Shown here: positions 26,477 through 35,323 of the stretch, one piece after another
Numbering within the stretch: position 1 is the stretch's first letter
Layout of the letters: every line of letters starts with the position of its first letter
NCBI GenBank assembly: GCA_016763855.1
Contig: JAESSY010000201.1
Span: forward strand, 1-40,162
DNA length: 40,162 nt
Source of the DNA: Pseudomonadales bacterium
Lineage (GTDB): Bacteria > Pseudomonadota > Gammaproteobacteria > Pseudomonadales > Azotimanducaceae
Direction of reading: 5' to 3'
Position numbers and translations under genes: made by a program
The notes under the pieces: generated by a model
The model's database searches: none
Told to the model about the DNA's origin: nothing
The model's input: the letters and a program-made list of their open reading frames with translations, nothing else

Positions 26477-27417
26477 TGGCTTAGCGCTTTGAAAAAAAAC
26501 TGCTTCGCAGAGACCACATCTTCCGCTATCGCGGTTTTCAACGAATCAAAATCAGGAAATTTTTTCTCCTTACGAATTTTTTTCTTAAACACAACCTTAA
26601 CCTTCTGACCGTATATATCCCTGGAGAAATCGAACAAATGAACTTCAAGAATCGGTCTCAATGTTTGGTTTTCAAGGGTTGGCCTTACGCCTACATTGGC
26701 GACTCCTTCAAACACTTCAGCGCTTTCTTCAAGTTCCATAACGACAGCATATACCCCGTCAATCGGCGCCCTATACCGCTGCAGATGTATGTTTGCTGTT
26801 GCAGCATCTAGTGTTCGACCCAATTGGCTACCATATACCACTTTGCCACTAATCGCGTAAGGTCGACCCAACATCAACTCAGCTTCACTAAAAAAACCTT
26901 TCGCAAGATACTCTCTTATTTGCGTACTACTAACCCGGCTATCTCCAATATTCAGGGTATACATATTGGTGACGTCAAAATTATTTTTGGCGCCTGCACT
27001 TTGCAATTCTTCGAATCCTCCACATTGATCATGACCAAACTTAAAGTCATCCCCAACAAATAGCGCTCTCAATCTTAAATCTTTGACCAAAACATCAATA
27101 AAGGCATCCGCCGTCATCGACCTCGTCGCTTCATTAAATTTCAAACAGAGCACAAGATCTACGCCCAGAGATTCAAGAAGATCTACCTTCTCACGAAAAC
27201 GGGTGAGCCGGGCCGGTGCATTAAACTCACTAAAGAACTCTCTTGGCTGAGGCTCAAAACAGATCAATAACGATGGCACAGACAGTTGCCTCGCTTTCTC
27301 ACAAACTTGCTTCAAGATTGCCTGATGCCCAAGGTGAACGCCATCAAAATTACCAATGGTGGCAACTGACCCTCGATGAATCGATTTAATATTAACTAAA
27401 CCTCGAATAACTTGCAT
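26473..27417 (-). CDS. ribF: Bifunctional riboflavin kinase / FAD synthetase RibF
   Basis: Makes FMN from riboflavin and FAD from FMN. The N-terminal adenylyltransferase domain has GNFDGVHLGHQ (22-32) and the later SSTQIREYL. The C-terminal flavokinase domain begins near 190. Its usual GRTxGFPTANI motif here reads GRTLDAATANI (200-210): the Pro of PTAN and the preceding Gly-Phe are replaced, while Thr and Asn, which contact Mg-ATP, remain. Three adjacent codon changes argue against a sequencing error. Length 314 is normal. Downstream it overlaps lspA by 4 bases; upstream murJ ends 3 bases away. Confidence 0.93.
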   Translation of the reverse strand: MQVIRGLVNIKSIHRGSVATIGNFDGVHLGHQAILKQVCEKARQLSVPSLLICFEPQPREFFSEFNAPARLTRFREKVDLLESLGVDLVLCLKFNEATRSMTADAFIDVLVKDLRLRALFVGDDFKFGHDQCGGFEELQSAGAKNNFDVTNMYTLNIGDSRVSSTQIREYLAKGFFSEAELMLGRPYAISGKVVYGSQLGRTLDAATANIHLQRYRAPIDGVYAVVMELEESAEVFEGVANVGVRPTLENQTLRPILEVHLFDFSRDIYGQKVKVVFKKKIRKEKKFPDFDSLKTAIAEDVVSAKQFFFKALSH

Positions 27418-27420
27418 TTT

Positions 27421-29004
27421 CTACTTCACTAACTCTTTGAATTTTTGACCCATTAATAATAAACAAACAAAATAAACCAACGCCCCAGACAAGCAAACAA
27501 ACATCATCATCATCAGCCTCCACCAGAAAGTCATGTCCAGCCATTGATTTTGATTTGGTAAAATAAGCTGTAAACAGACTAACATTGCGCCGTTAGCAAG
27601 TGCCAGACGTGGTAGAAATTTTACCCATGACCTATCCAGTATCAACACACCCGATTTTCGGAGACCATACCACAACAGACCCGCATTCAAGAAAGCGGAT
27701 AGTGAAGTCGCAAGAGCCAAGCCCACGTGTTTCAAATGCCAAACAAAAATGAGGTTTAGTACCATGTTCACGACGAGGGCAATGATGCCAATTTTCATAG
27801 GCGTCTTAATATTCTGTTGCGCAAAATAACCCGGAGCCAAGACTTTCACTAACATGTGTCCAAGAAGACCAAAGCCATAAGCACTCAAGCTAAAGGAGGC
27901 CATACTGACATCCCGGGCCGTCATTTCTCCTCGATAAAACAGCGTGGTGATTAAACTCTCAGATAACACGATAAGCGCAAGAGAGGCTGGAATGCCAATC
28001 AAACAAACCATTTTAACCGCCCAGTCCAAGGTGGCAGAAAAAGCCTTGGGATCATTGTTATGCTGGCGAGACAAATTAGGCAAAATGACAGTGGCAATTG
28101 TGATGCCGAATAGCGCCAGAGGTAGCTCAAGCAAACGATCAGAATAGTATAGCCAAGACAAGCTGCCCGTCTCAAGAAAAGATGCCAAGACTGTATCCAA
28201 AAGCAAATTAATTTGTCCGACAGAAACACCTAGCAAAGCCGGCAGCATAAGTGTCATCACTTTCCTTACGCCCTCGTCTTTAAAATTAACTTTTGGTTTA
28301 ACCAGAAGATCCAAGCGCGCGAGGAAGGGTATTTGAAAGCTAAGCTGCGCAACACCTGCAATTAATACCCCCCACGCAAGCGCAACAATAGGCGTCTCCA
28401 TATAGGGTGTAAGGTAAATAGCACACAGTATCAAACTGGCGTTGAGTAAAACCGGCGTAAATGCGGGGATTGCAAAGCGATTAAAGCTATTCAGGACGGA
28501 TCCAGAAAAAGCGGTCATACAAATAAGAAACACATAGGGGAATGTGATGCGCAACATTTCTGTTGCTAGTGCTAATTTTTGAGTTTCTCCTGTATAGACA
28601 TAGCCAGCAGCAAAAACGCCCATTATTAGAGGTGCTGCTGCAACCCCTATTACCGTGAGGACAATTAGGTTTAAGCCCAAACTACCACTGATGTGGCTGA
28701 CGAGTTCCTTCACCTCACTTTTGGAGCGCTTTGTTTGGTACTCCGATAAAACGGGTATAAACGCTTGAGAGAATGCACCTTCTCCAAACAACCGCCGGAA
28801 GAAATTTGGGATTCTAAATGCAAGGAAAAAGGCATCTGCGCCCGCACTGGCACCAAAGAAATTTGCGATTACCATGTCCCGAACTAAACCTAACATTCGA
28901 GATAGTAAGGTCATCACTGAAACAAGAGAACTGGACTTAAGCAAGCTAGGCGGTTTACGAACACTGTCCTCACTCAATTTCTTGCCCGACTTCTCTACAT
29001 TCAT
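27421..29004 (-). CDS. murJ: Lipid II flippase MurJ
   Basis: Essential inner-membrane protein of the MOP superfamily that flips lipid II to the periplasm for peptidoglycan synthesis. About 14 hydrophobic segments over 527 residues, with the family motifs VSVMTLLSRMLGLVRDMVIA near the N-terminus and RIPNFFRRLFGEGAFSQAF at about 65-85. The ATG at 29004 follows an AGGA site; that site and the start lie in one copy of a duplicated 25-bp sequence. First gene of murJ-ribF-lspA-fkpB-ispH and divergent from rpsT, as is typical. Confidence 0.95.
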   Translation of the reverse strand: MNVEKSGKKLSEDSVRKPPSLLKSSSLVSVMTLLSRMLGLVRDMVIANFFGASAGADAFFLAFRIPNFFRRLFGEGAFSQAFIPVLSEYQTKRSKSEVKELVSHISGSLGLNLIVLTVIGVAAAPLIMGVFAAGYVYTGETQKLALATEMLRITFPYVFLICMTAFSGSVLNSFNRFAIPAFTPVLLNASLILCAIYLTPYMETPIVALAWGVLIAGVAQLSFQIPFLARLDLLVKPKVNFKDEGVRKVMTLMLPALLGVSVGQINLLLDTVLASFLETGSLSWLYYSDRLLELPLALFGITIATVILPNLSRQHNNDPKAFSATLDWAVKMVCLIGIPASLALIVLSESLITTLFYRGEMTARDVSMASFSLSAYGFGLLGHMLVKVLAPGYFAQQNIKTPMKIGIIALVVNMVLNLIFVWHLKHVGLALATSLSAFLNAGLLWYGLRKSGVLILDRSWVKFLPRLALANGAMLVCLQLILPNQNQWLDMTFWWRLMMMMFVCLSGALVYFVCLLLMGQKFKELVK

Positions 29005-29151
29005 CTAGCTAGTTCCTGTCCAGATATCACTAGTTTTGTTGGTAAACAGCAATTTCAGCCTCCATCAGAAATGAGATTAAGCTCTAACAAAGGAAGTAGC
29101 CCCGCAAAACTTCAATTGTTATCAAGATCTAGCGAGTCCTGTCCAGATGTC
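29003..29151. repeat. Duplicated 25-26-bp sequence around and upstream of the murJ start
   Basis: 29003-29028 and 29127-29151 are the same sequence except for two substitutions and one missing base (shared core CCTGTCCAGAT). The first copy holds the murJ ribosome site and touches its start codon; the second lies 124 bases upstream of it. The unique 98 bases between hold no gene. On the minus strand the upstream copy sits in a 13-codon frame beginning ATG AAA ATA ATC, with GGGTGA ahead of it, which could be a leader peptide or chance. Confidence 0.75.
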
Positions 29152-29250
29152 GATTATTTTCATTTGTCACCCGCTATTTTACAGGAAAATGGGGCATGAA
29201 CCGGTACAAAATTTAGCGATCAATTCTACTCATTCACGTCAAAAGATTGA

Positions 29251-29279
29251 TTGACAAAAGCGTCCGCCGTAGGCATAGT
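29251..29279 (+). promoter_or_regulatory. rpsT promoter
   Basis: A perfect TTGACA (29251-29256), a 17-base spacer and CATAGT (29274-29279), then GACGCG. The start would be near 29286, giving a leader of about 37 bases before the GTG of rpsT. The spacing is ideal and the place is right. Confidence 0.7.
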
Positions 29280-29322
29280 GACGCGTCTAATTTTACAGCA
29301 CCACACCGAGGTATATCCAACC

Positions 29323-29589
29323 GTGGCTAATACTGCACAAGCACGAAAAAGAGCGCGACAGTCTGAAGTTCGCAGAAAGCACAACGCGAGCGAGCGTTCA
29401 GCAATGCGCACCGCTCTCAAGCGCACCATCACAGCCCTAGCAGCTGCGGACTACGATGCTGCAGGCGCAGCATACAAAATTGCAGTTCCTATTTTGGACA
29501 AAGCGGTTGGTCATGGCATTATTAGTAAGAACAAAGCCGCACGTCATAAGTCTCGCCTCAACATACAGATTAAGGCTTTAAAAGCCTAA
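29323..29589 (+). CDS. rpsT: 30S ribosomal protein S20
   Basis: Small-subunit protein that binds 16S rRNA early in assembly. The protein begins (V/M)ANTAQARKRARQSEVRRKHN and ends NIQIKALKA; 88 residues against 87 in E. coli, highly basic and helical. The frame is open upstream to 29251, but the proper start is the GTG at 29323, with GAGG (29308-29311) before it and the family's usual N-terminus; the upstream part would overlap the promoter. A non-ATG start fits the autoregulated E. coli rpsT, which uses TTG. Divergent from murJ. Confidence 0.96.
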   Translation: MANTAQARKRARQSEVRRKHNASERSAMRTALKRTITALAAADYDAAGAAYKIAVPILDKAVGHGIISKNKAARHKSRLNIQIKALKA

Positions 29590-29599
29590 TTTGGCATGG

Positions 29600-29624
29600 A
29601 CGGTCTTCTTTAGACTAATACCGT
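29600..29624. terminator. Imperfect hairpin between convergent rpsT and proB
   Basis: ACGG-T-CT ... AGAC-taat-ACCGT can pair as an inner GTCT/AGAC stem extended by ACGG/CCGT with a bulge. It fills the gap between the rpsT stop and the proB stop and is followed by only three T on the rpsT side. It could be a weak bidirectional terminator. Confidence 0.3.
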
Positions 29625-30761
29625 TTATACAATCACCAGATTGTCACGATGAATAAGCTCTTCTTCACCGGCATACCCTAGAATCGATTGAATATCTACG
29701 CTGGATCTGCCACATATCGCGGCAGATTCTTCGTGGTCGTAGTTGATCAATCCTCTGGCAACTTCCATCCCTGACTCATCTAAACATGCCACAATTTCTC
29801 CCCGGGTAAACCTCCCATCAACACGCTTAACTCCGATGGGTAGAAGACTTCTGCCTTTTTCTCGCAATACTGTCACTGCGCCCGCATCAAGATAAATTCT
29901 ACCTTGAGCGGCAAGACCCGCAAGCCATTGCTTACGGGAAGCCAAGACTGCTTTATCCGCCATCAGCAAAGTCCCCATAACTTCACCTTTATGAAGGAGA
30001 GAAATAACATCCTCTTGCAAACCGTGTGCAATCACCGTATTTGCGCCACCTCTTGCCGCTATTCGACCTGCCTTAATCTTGGTGACCATGCCACCACGAC
30101 CCCATTCACCGCCTTCACCGGCCATCCCAACCAAATCAGGATCATTCGCACGTCTTTGTCTAACAAGGGCAGCTTCGTTAGACTTACGCGGATCGGAATC
30201 ATACAGACCTTTTTGATCTGTGAGCAATAACAGCGTATTGGCCCCAATCAGGTTGGATACCAAGGCCGCCAGTGTATCGTTGTCTCCAAATTGAATCTCA
30301 TCCGTCACCACGGTGTCATTTTCATTGACGACTGGTATGACCCCTAAATCCAACAAATTCTTCAGTGTACCCCGGGCATTGATATATCGTTCTCGGGATC
30401 GCAAATCAGCATGGGTCAACAAAACCTGAGCAGTATGAATATCAAATTTCTGGAACAATGACTCATAAGCCTGCACCAGCCCCATTTGACCAACTGCGGC
30501 TGCGGCTTGTAAAAGCGCCAAAGAATGAGGGCGCTTCTTCATATTTAGGCGATTCATACCTTCTGCCACTGCACCAGAAGATACTAGGACAGTTTTTACC
30601 CCTGCATGACGGAGTTTGACGATCTGTTCTACCCAAAGCGCCATTGCATCAATAGCCAGACCTTGCCCTCCATTGGTCAGAAGAGAACTACCAATCTTGA
30701 TAACCCAGGTATCCCCGGATTCAAATGATGTCATCTCTTGGTTTGCAGCATTTTGATTCAT
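29625..30761 (-). CDS. proB: Glutamate 5-kinase
   Basis: First enzyme of proline synthesis: phosphorylates glutamate, inhibited by proline. An amino-acid kinase domain (WVIKIGSSLLT, VSSGAVAEGMNRL, VNENDTV, FGDNDTLAA, GGMVTKIKAG) occupies residues 18-260 and a C-terminal PUA domain about 285-365. At 378 residues it is normal (E. coli 367). The ATG at 30761 has no evident ribosome site and gives 17 residues before the kinase core; an ATG nine codons later is possible. It follows obgE by 24 bases, the usual obgE-proB pair. Confidence 0.94.
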   Translation of the reverse strand: MNQNAANQEMTSFESGDTWVIKIGSSLLTNGGQGLAIDAMALWVEQIVKLRHAGVKTVLVSSGAVAEGMNRLNMKKRPHSLALLQAAAAVGQMGLVQAYESLFQKFDIHTAQVLLTHADLRSRERYINARGTLKNLLDLGVIPVVNENDTVVTDEIQFGDNDTLAALVSNLIGANTLLLLTDQKGLYDSDPRKSNEAALVRQRRANDPDLVGMAGEGGEWGRGGMVTKIKAGRIAARGGANTVIAHGLQEDVISLLHKGEVMGTLLMADKAVLASRKQWLAGLAAQGRIYLDAGAVTVLREKGRSLLPIGVKRVDGRFTRGEIVACLDESGMEVARGLINYDHEESAAICGRSSVDIQSILGYAGEEELIHRDNLVIV

Positions 30762-30785
30762 GGTGTTAACAAATCACTATCTAAG

Positions 30786-31976
<1,191 letters not shown>

Positions 31977-31992
31977 TTATTTATTCTGCCAC

Positions 31993-32023
31993 AACCTAAA
32001 GGTTAATGGGGGCAAATTGCCCC
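31993..32023 (-). promoter_or_regulatory. Two adjacent inverted repeats in the obgE leader
   Basis: On the plus strand AACC-taaa-GGTT (31993-32004) and GGGGCAA-a-TTGCCCC (32009-32023, seven-base arms) lie 16-47 bases before the obgE start. Both can fold in the mRNA. No U-run follows, so they are not terminators; an operator or a leader structure controlling obgE-proB apart from rplU-rpmA is possible. Confidence 0.4.
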
Positions 32024-32062
32024 GGGAATATACCGCCAAAAACCACCAAAAATGTACCAGCC

Positions 32063-32094
32063 AAAAAAAAGCCCCGTCAATGACAGGGCTTTTT
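32063..32094 (-). terminator. Intrinsic terminator after rpmA
   Basis: On the minus strand AGCCC-U-GUC, loop AUU, GAC-G-GGGCU forms a nine-pair stem (one G-U), followed by eight U. It begins 18 bases past the rpmA stop. It would end most rplU-rpmA transcripts before obgE. A T-run on the other side could make it work both ways. Confidence 0.88.
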
Positions 32095-32108
32095 ACTATG
32101 AGGTTTTA

Positions 32109-32369
32109 TTAAGCCTCAGCCACAACATCTATATATTTGCGTTGTTTCGGACCTCTTACGGCAAATTCAACTTTGCCTGCAGCAGTGGCAAACAAGGTAT
32201 GATCTTTACCACAACCTACATTTTTGCCGGGATGAAATTTTGTTCCGCGCTGTCGAACAATGATATTTCCTGCTAGGACAGTTTGACCACCGTATATTTT
32301 GACCCCTAAACGTTTCGATTCCGAATCGCGACCATTACGCGTACTACCGCCTGCTTTCTTATGGGCCAT
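32109..32369 (-). CDS. rpmA: 50S ribosomal protein L27
   Basis: Large-subunit protein whose N-terminal tail reaches the peptidyl transferase centre. [20 protein letters not shown] is the standard start, with [20 protein letters not shown] following; 86 residues, as in E. coli (85). It starts 2 bases after the rplU stop, the usual rplU-rpmA pair, and is followed by a strong terminator. Confidence 0.97.
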   Translation of the reverse strand: MAHKKAGGSTRNGRDSESKRLGVKIYGGQTVLAGNIIVRQRGTKFHPGKNVGCGKDHTLFATAAGKVEFAVRGPKQRKYIDVVAEA

Positions 32370-32371
32370 GA

Positions 32372-32686
32372 CTAACCTCCTGAAATTTCTGTAATTTTAA
32401 CTCTTGTGTAAGACTGACGATGACCTGCTTGTCGCCTGTAGTGCTTACGTCGACGAAACTTAATAATGGTGATCTTATCTGCTCGGCCTTGCTCTATTAC
32501 TTCGGCAGTAACCTTACTGCCTTCGAGAAAAGGCGCACCAATTTTAAGATCAGCACCTTCGCCAATCATCAAAACTTCTTCAAAATTAACTGTTTCACCA
32601 GCCTCTGCGTTCAACTTCTCAAGGTTAAGGATTTCTCCTTCAACGACTCGATGTTGCTTACCACCACTTTTAATTACAGCGTACAT
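32372..32686 (-). CDS. rplU: 50S ribosomal protein L21
   Basis: Large-subunit protein that binds 23S rRNA. It begins [14 protein letters not shown] and has [16 protein letters not shown] and the basic [19 protein letters not shown] end; 104 residues from the ATG at 32686 (E. coli 103). A GTG two codons upstream (32692) is in frame, but the ATG gives the normal N-terminus. A promoter of ribosomal type lies about 100 bases upstream. Confidence 0.96.
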   Translation of the reverse strand: MYAVIKSGGKQHRVVEGEILNLEKLNAEAGETVNFEEVLMIGEGADLKIGAPFLEGSKVTAEVIEQGRADKITIIKFRRRKHYRRQAGHRQSYTRVKITEISGG

Positions 32687-32783
32687 GCTCACTACTCTAT
32701 TTATTCTAAGGATCTAACCGTTACTACAAACTAGTATTACGGCAATAGAATGCCGTGGGCCTAGCCCATATTCAGGGGGCGCA

Positions 32784-32812
32784 ATTCTACGGGAAGTCAG
32801 TCAACCAATCAA
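32784..32812 (-). promoter_or_regulatory. rplU-rpmA promoter
   Basis: On the minus strand TTGATT (32807-32812), a 17-base spacer and TAGAAT (32784-32789), followed by the GC-rich discriminator TGCGCCCCC, typical of stringently controlled ribosomal protein promoters. The leader to rplU would be about 90 bases. It is back to back with the ispB promoter. Confidence 0.72.
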
Positions 32813-32869
32813 GCGACCATTCAGGATATTTTCTAGCTACAAATATTGGGTTTAAAAGCGTAATCGCAC

Positions 32870-32898
32870 TTGACAGCAATCCCGGCCATCCCTAGCAT
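32870..32898 (+). promoter_or_regulatory. ispB promoter
   Basis: A perfect TTGACA (32870-32875), a 17-base spacer and TAGCAT (32893-32898). The start near 32905 leaves a leader of about 36 bases before the ispB ATG. Confidence 0.7.
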
Positions 32899-32940
32899 TC
32901 ATGCATCTTCGGGCCAAAATGTAAAATCGAAACTTCTAAG

Positions 32941-33948
32941 ATGAAATATAGCTTCTACAATGTGGTTGACCCCGAATTCAAGGCCGTTAACCAACTCATC
33001 ATCAACAGCCTCAGTTCTCACGTGCCTCTGGTGGAAGAAATCGCTAATTACCTTATTGATGCAGGGGGTAAAAGGCTGAGACCCCTACTGGTATTACTCT
33101 CGTCGAAAGCACTTGGTTACCAGCGAAACGAACACATTAAACTAGCCGCGGTCATCGAGTTTCTCCATACCGCAATGCTGCTTCATGACGATGTAGTAGA
33201 TGACTCTTTACTCAGACGCGGCCGAAAGACAGTTAACGCAGAATGGGGCAATCCTGCCAGCGTATTAGTCGGAGATTTTCTACATTCTCGAGCACTCGAG
33301 ATGATGGTGGACATCGGCGAGATGGAAGTCATGCAAATCCTTTCGGTAGCAACCAATACGATTGCTGAAGGTGAAGTACAACAGCTTACCAACATCCGCA
33401 ATCCGAACATCACTGAGTTAAGTTACTTAGAAGTGATTGACCGAAAAACCGCCAAATTATTCGAAGCATCATCCCATGCAGGCGCCGTTCTTGCCCTATC
33501 TTTGAATGAGGGCGTATCCGGATCAAAGGAAGACCAGGAGATTGCCAGAGTGCAGAAGGCTTCCCTTAAGCATTTCGGTCAACACCTGGGGATGGCATTC
33601 CAACTTGTAGACGATGCCCTCGATTACGTTGGCACTACCGAGCAACTTGGCAAGAATGTCGGTGATGACCTGGCAGAGGGAAAAGTAACACTGCCTCTAA
33701 TCGTTGCAATGCGTACCGGGAAAAAGAACGAATCCAGATTGATTGAGGATGCTATTCTCAATGCCGACATCAATAAACTAGATGACGTAATGGAGATTGT
33801 TGAGAGTACCGGTGGTTTAGATTATACAAATCAGAAGGCAGAACAGGAAATTCAAAAGGCCCTGTCTTGCCTGACCCACATCCCTGATTCGGCTTACAAA
33901 ACCGAAATGCAAAATCTCGCCACTTTTTCTCTCCAACGAAATACTTAA
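32941..33948 (+). CDS. ispB: Octaprenyl diphosphate synthase (trans-type polyprenyl synthase)
   Basis: Adds isopentenyl units to farnesyl diphosphate to make the ubiquinone side chain. It begins MKYSFYNVVDPEFKAVNQLI and has GGKRLRPLLVLLS, the first aspartate-rich motif LLHDDVVDDS and the second VDDALDYVG. 335 residues; E. coli IspB has 323. Chain length (C40 or C45) cannot be read from the sequence by eye. No strong ribosome site before the ATG. Divergent from rplU, as is usual in gammaproteobacteria. It uses the product of IspH, encoded 8 kb away. Confidence 0.95.
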   Translation: MKYSFYNVVDPEFKAVNQLIINSLSSHVPLVEEIANYLIDAGGKRLRPLLVLLSSKALGYQRNEHIKLAAVIEFLHTAMLLHDDVVDDSLLRRGRKTVNAEWGNPASVLVGDFLHSRALEMMVDIGEMEVMQILSVATNTIAEGEVQQLTNIRNPNITELSYLEVIDRKTAKLFEASSHAGAVLALSLNEGVSGSKEDQEIARVQKASLKHFGQHLGMAFQLVDDALDYVGTTEQLGKNVGDDLAEGKVTLPLIVAMRTGKKNESRLIEDAILNADINKLDDVMEIVESTGGLDYTNQKAEQEIQKALSCLTHIPDSAYKTEMQNLATFSLQRNT

Positions 33949-34042
33949 TGCCTTTAGTTTCTTATTTCGATTCTTTTTCTATACTTAATATAGAGAAATA
34001 GAAACCTTCAACTCTTAGCCATAAGAGGCACACCGAAAAAAC

Positions 34043-34414
34043 ATGAAGAACTTAAGGATACTAGCTGTCGATGATCAATTGGTCATGCGCAGAATGTACG
34101 AAGCAATGCTGTCCGATCACTGCGAGCTTGAAATCGCTTACGATGGTAACAACGGCTACTTAATCGCTAGCGGAAAAAAAGAAGCCTTTGATCTCGTCAT
34201 TACTGACTTGAACATGCCTAATTTGGATGGTGTTGGCTTGATAAAGAAACTGAGAAACCTTGATAAGTACAACGGTATTCCTATTCTGGTAGTGAGTACC
34301 GAATCCGCAACAGTGAAAAAAAATGAAGCTAAAGTCGCGGGCGCCAATGGCTGGATTAGCAAGCCTATAGAAAAAGACCGGCTACTAAGGGCAGTGACCA
34401 AACTAACCCGATAG
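34043..34414 (+). CDS. Single-domain CheY-like response regulator
   Basis: A stand-alone receiver of 123 residues with no output domain. Acidic pair D10/D11, phospho-acceptor D55 in VITDLNMPNLDG, switch residue in VVSTES (S85/T86) and K107 in SKPI are all present, so it should be phosphorylated. Such proteins work like CheY by protein contact, or pass phosphate in a relay. No kinase or chemotaxis gene is adjacent, so its partner is unknown. The ATG at 34043 has only a weak site (GAGGCACACCG); a TATACT at 33980-33985 could be its -10. A pilus link, such as PilG/PilH, is possible but not shown. Confidence 0.85.
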   Translation: MKNLRILAVDDQLVMRRMYEAMLSDHCELEIAYDGNNGYLIASGKKEAFDLVITDLNMPNLDGVGLIKKLRNLDKYNGIPILVVSTESATVKKNEAKVAGANGWISKPIEKDRLLRAVTKLTR

Positions 34415-35262
34415 GGCTACTTCGGTTCTCTTTAATTTTATCTATGCTTTTGAAGGCATGATTTTTTGCGAACAAAACGCTCTACTCAGAACCGTAAATT
34501 TTCGATTCGGTTTTTGTCGCCCTTTGCTGAATGACACGCGTCTAGATCTAGTGACGCTCGCTGAAAAGGAATAACCCGCATCAAAGGCATCCTCATTTTC
34601 ATTGTATAATCAACCCGACTTTTTTCAAAAATAAAACACGATGAATATGGCGATAAACATCAGAATCAACCACGTCTGGTACCAGAAGAAATCCGGGATC
34701 GATATGGTAATAGAAACCGAGAGATTCTCATCCGTAGCGCTACCATTAAGGAGAATTTGGCAAGTTAGTTGACCACGAATTCCCAATGACGGAGTTTGAA
34801 CCACCGCCAGCTTTACGAAACTGCTGATGGATACAGAATAGGACTCAGAAAAGCTAAACGGGAAGTGATATGGTGCCCTGAGGAACGATTCTTAACTTAA
34901 TCTCTTAGTTGTACCTGTGTGACGGTCTGCATTTGTCCGAATAAAGAAGCAATATGAGAGATTCTAAACAGTGGAGGGACTCTATTTGGGGGATTTCGGT
35001 TGTTCTGAATGGTCGCCGTTCTATATGCGTGTTACACTTAGTGACTTTAAATGAACTAGGTGTTGGAACGCTCTAACTTGGATTTGTAAAAGCGCAAAAT
35101 TTGATCGGAAAAGCGCTAAATCCCACATCATTCTAACCAAATATGATCTTATTTGGCCGCTTTCAATTTTTTTCTCATTTTATTTCCATTTTTACTGCGG
35201 GATTTCCACTCTCACCCGTCTTATTGTTACCAGTGTTCCCAGTGAGGTCTTCACTGAAAGAA
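34415..35262. other. Gene-free stretch upstream of the TonB receptor
   Basis: About 850 bases with no convincing gene on either strand. Present: an imperfect inverted repeat GCGTC-TAGATCTA-gt-GACGC at 34538-34557, a TATAAT at 34605-34610 without a partner -35, and AAAAGCGC twice (35088-35095 and 35109-35116), 21 bases apart. An open stretch of 43 codons from 34641 has no ribosome site. It may be decayed coding DNA plus a long regulatory region. Confidence 0.5.
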
Positions 35263-35289
35263 ATAGCTGCTTCAAAGCAGCTATATAAT
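35263..35289 (+). promoter_or_regulatory. TonB receptor promoter with a perfect 22-bp palindromic operator
   Basis: ATAGCTGCTT, CA, AAGCAGCTAT (35263-35284) is a perfect inverted repeat with ten-base arms. Its last base is the first of a perfect -10 TATAAT (35284-35289), so it fills the space between -10 and -35. No good -35 is seen (AAATAG at the right distance). The start would be near 35296, so the palindrome is not in the mRNA and should act as DNA: a repressor site, or an activator site replacing the -35. Confidence 0.7.
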
Positions 35290-35323
35290 AAATGTAAAAA
35301 ACCACATAGTTGGGAGAACATAA

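Noticed and set aside
34641-34772. 43-codon frame in the gap before the TonB receptor
   Set aside because: No ribosome site and no recognisable domain. Another frame in the same place reads a charged stretch without a start; possibly a gene remnant, but not supportable.
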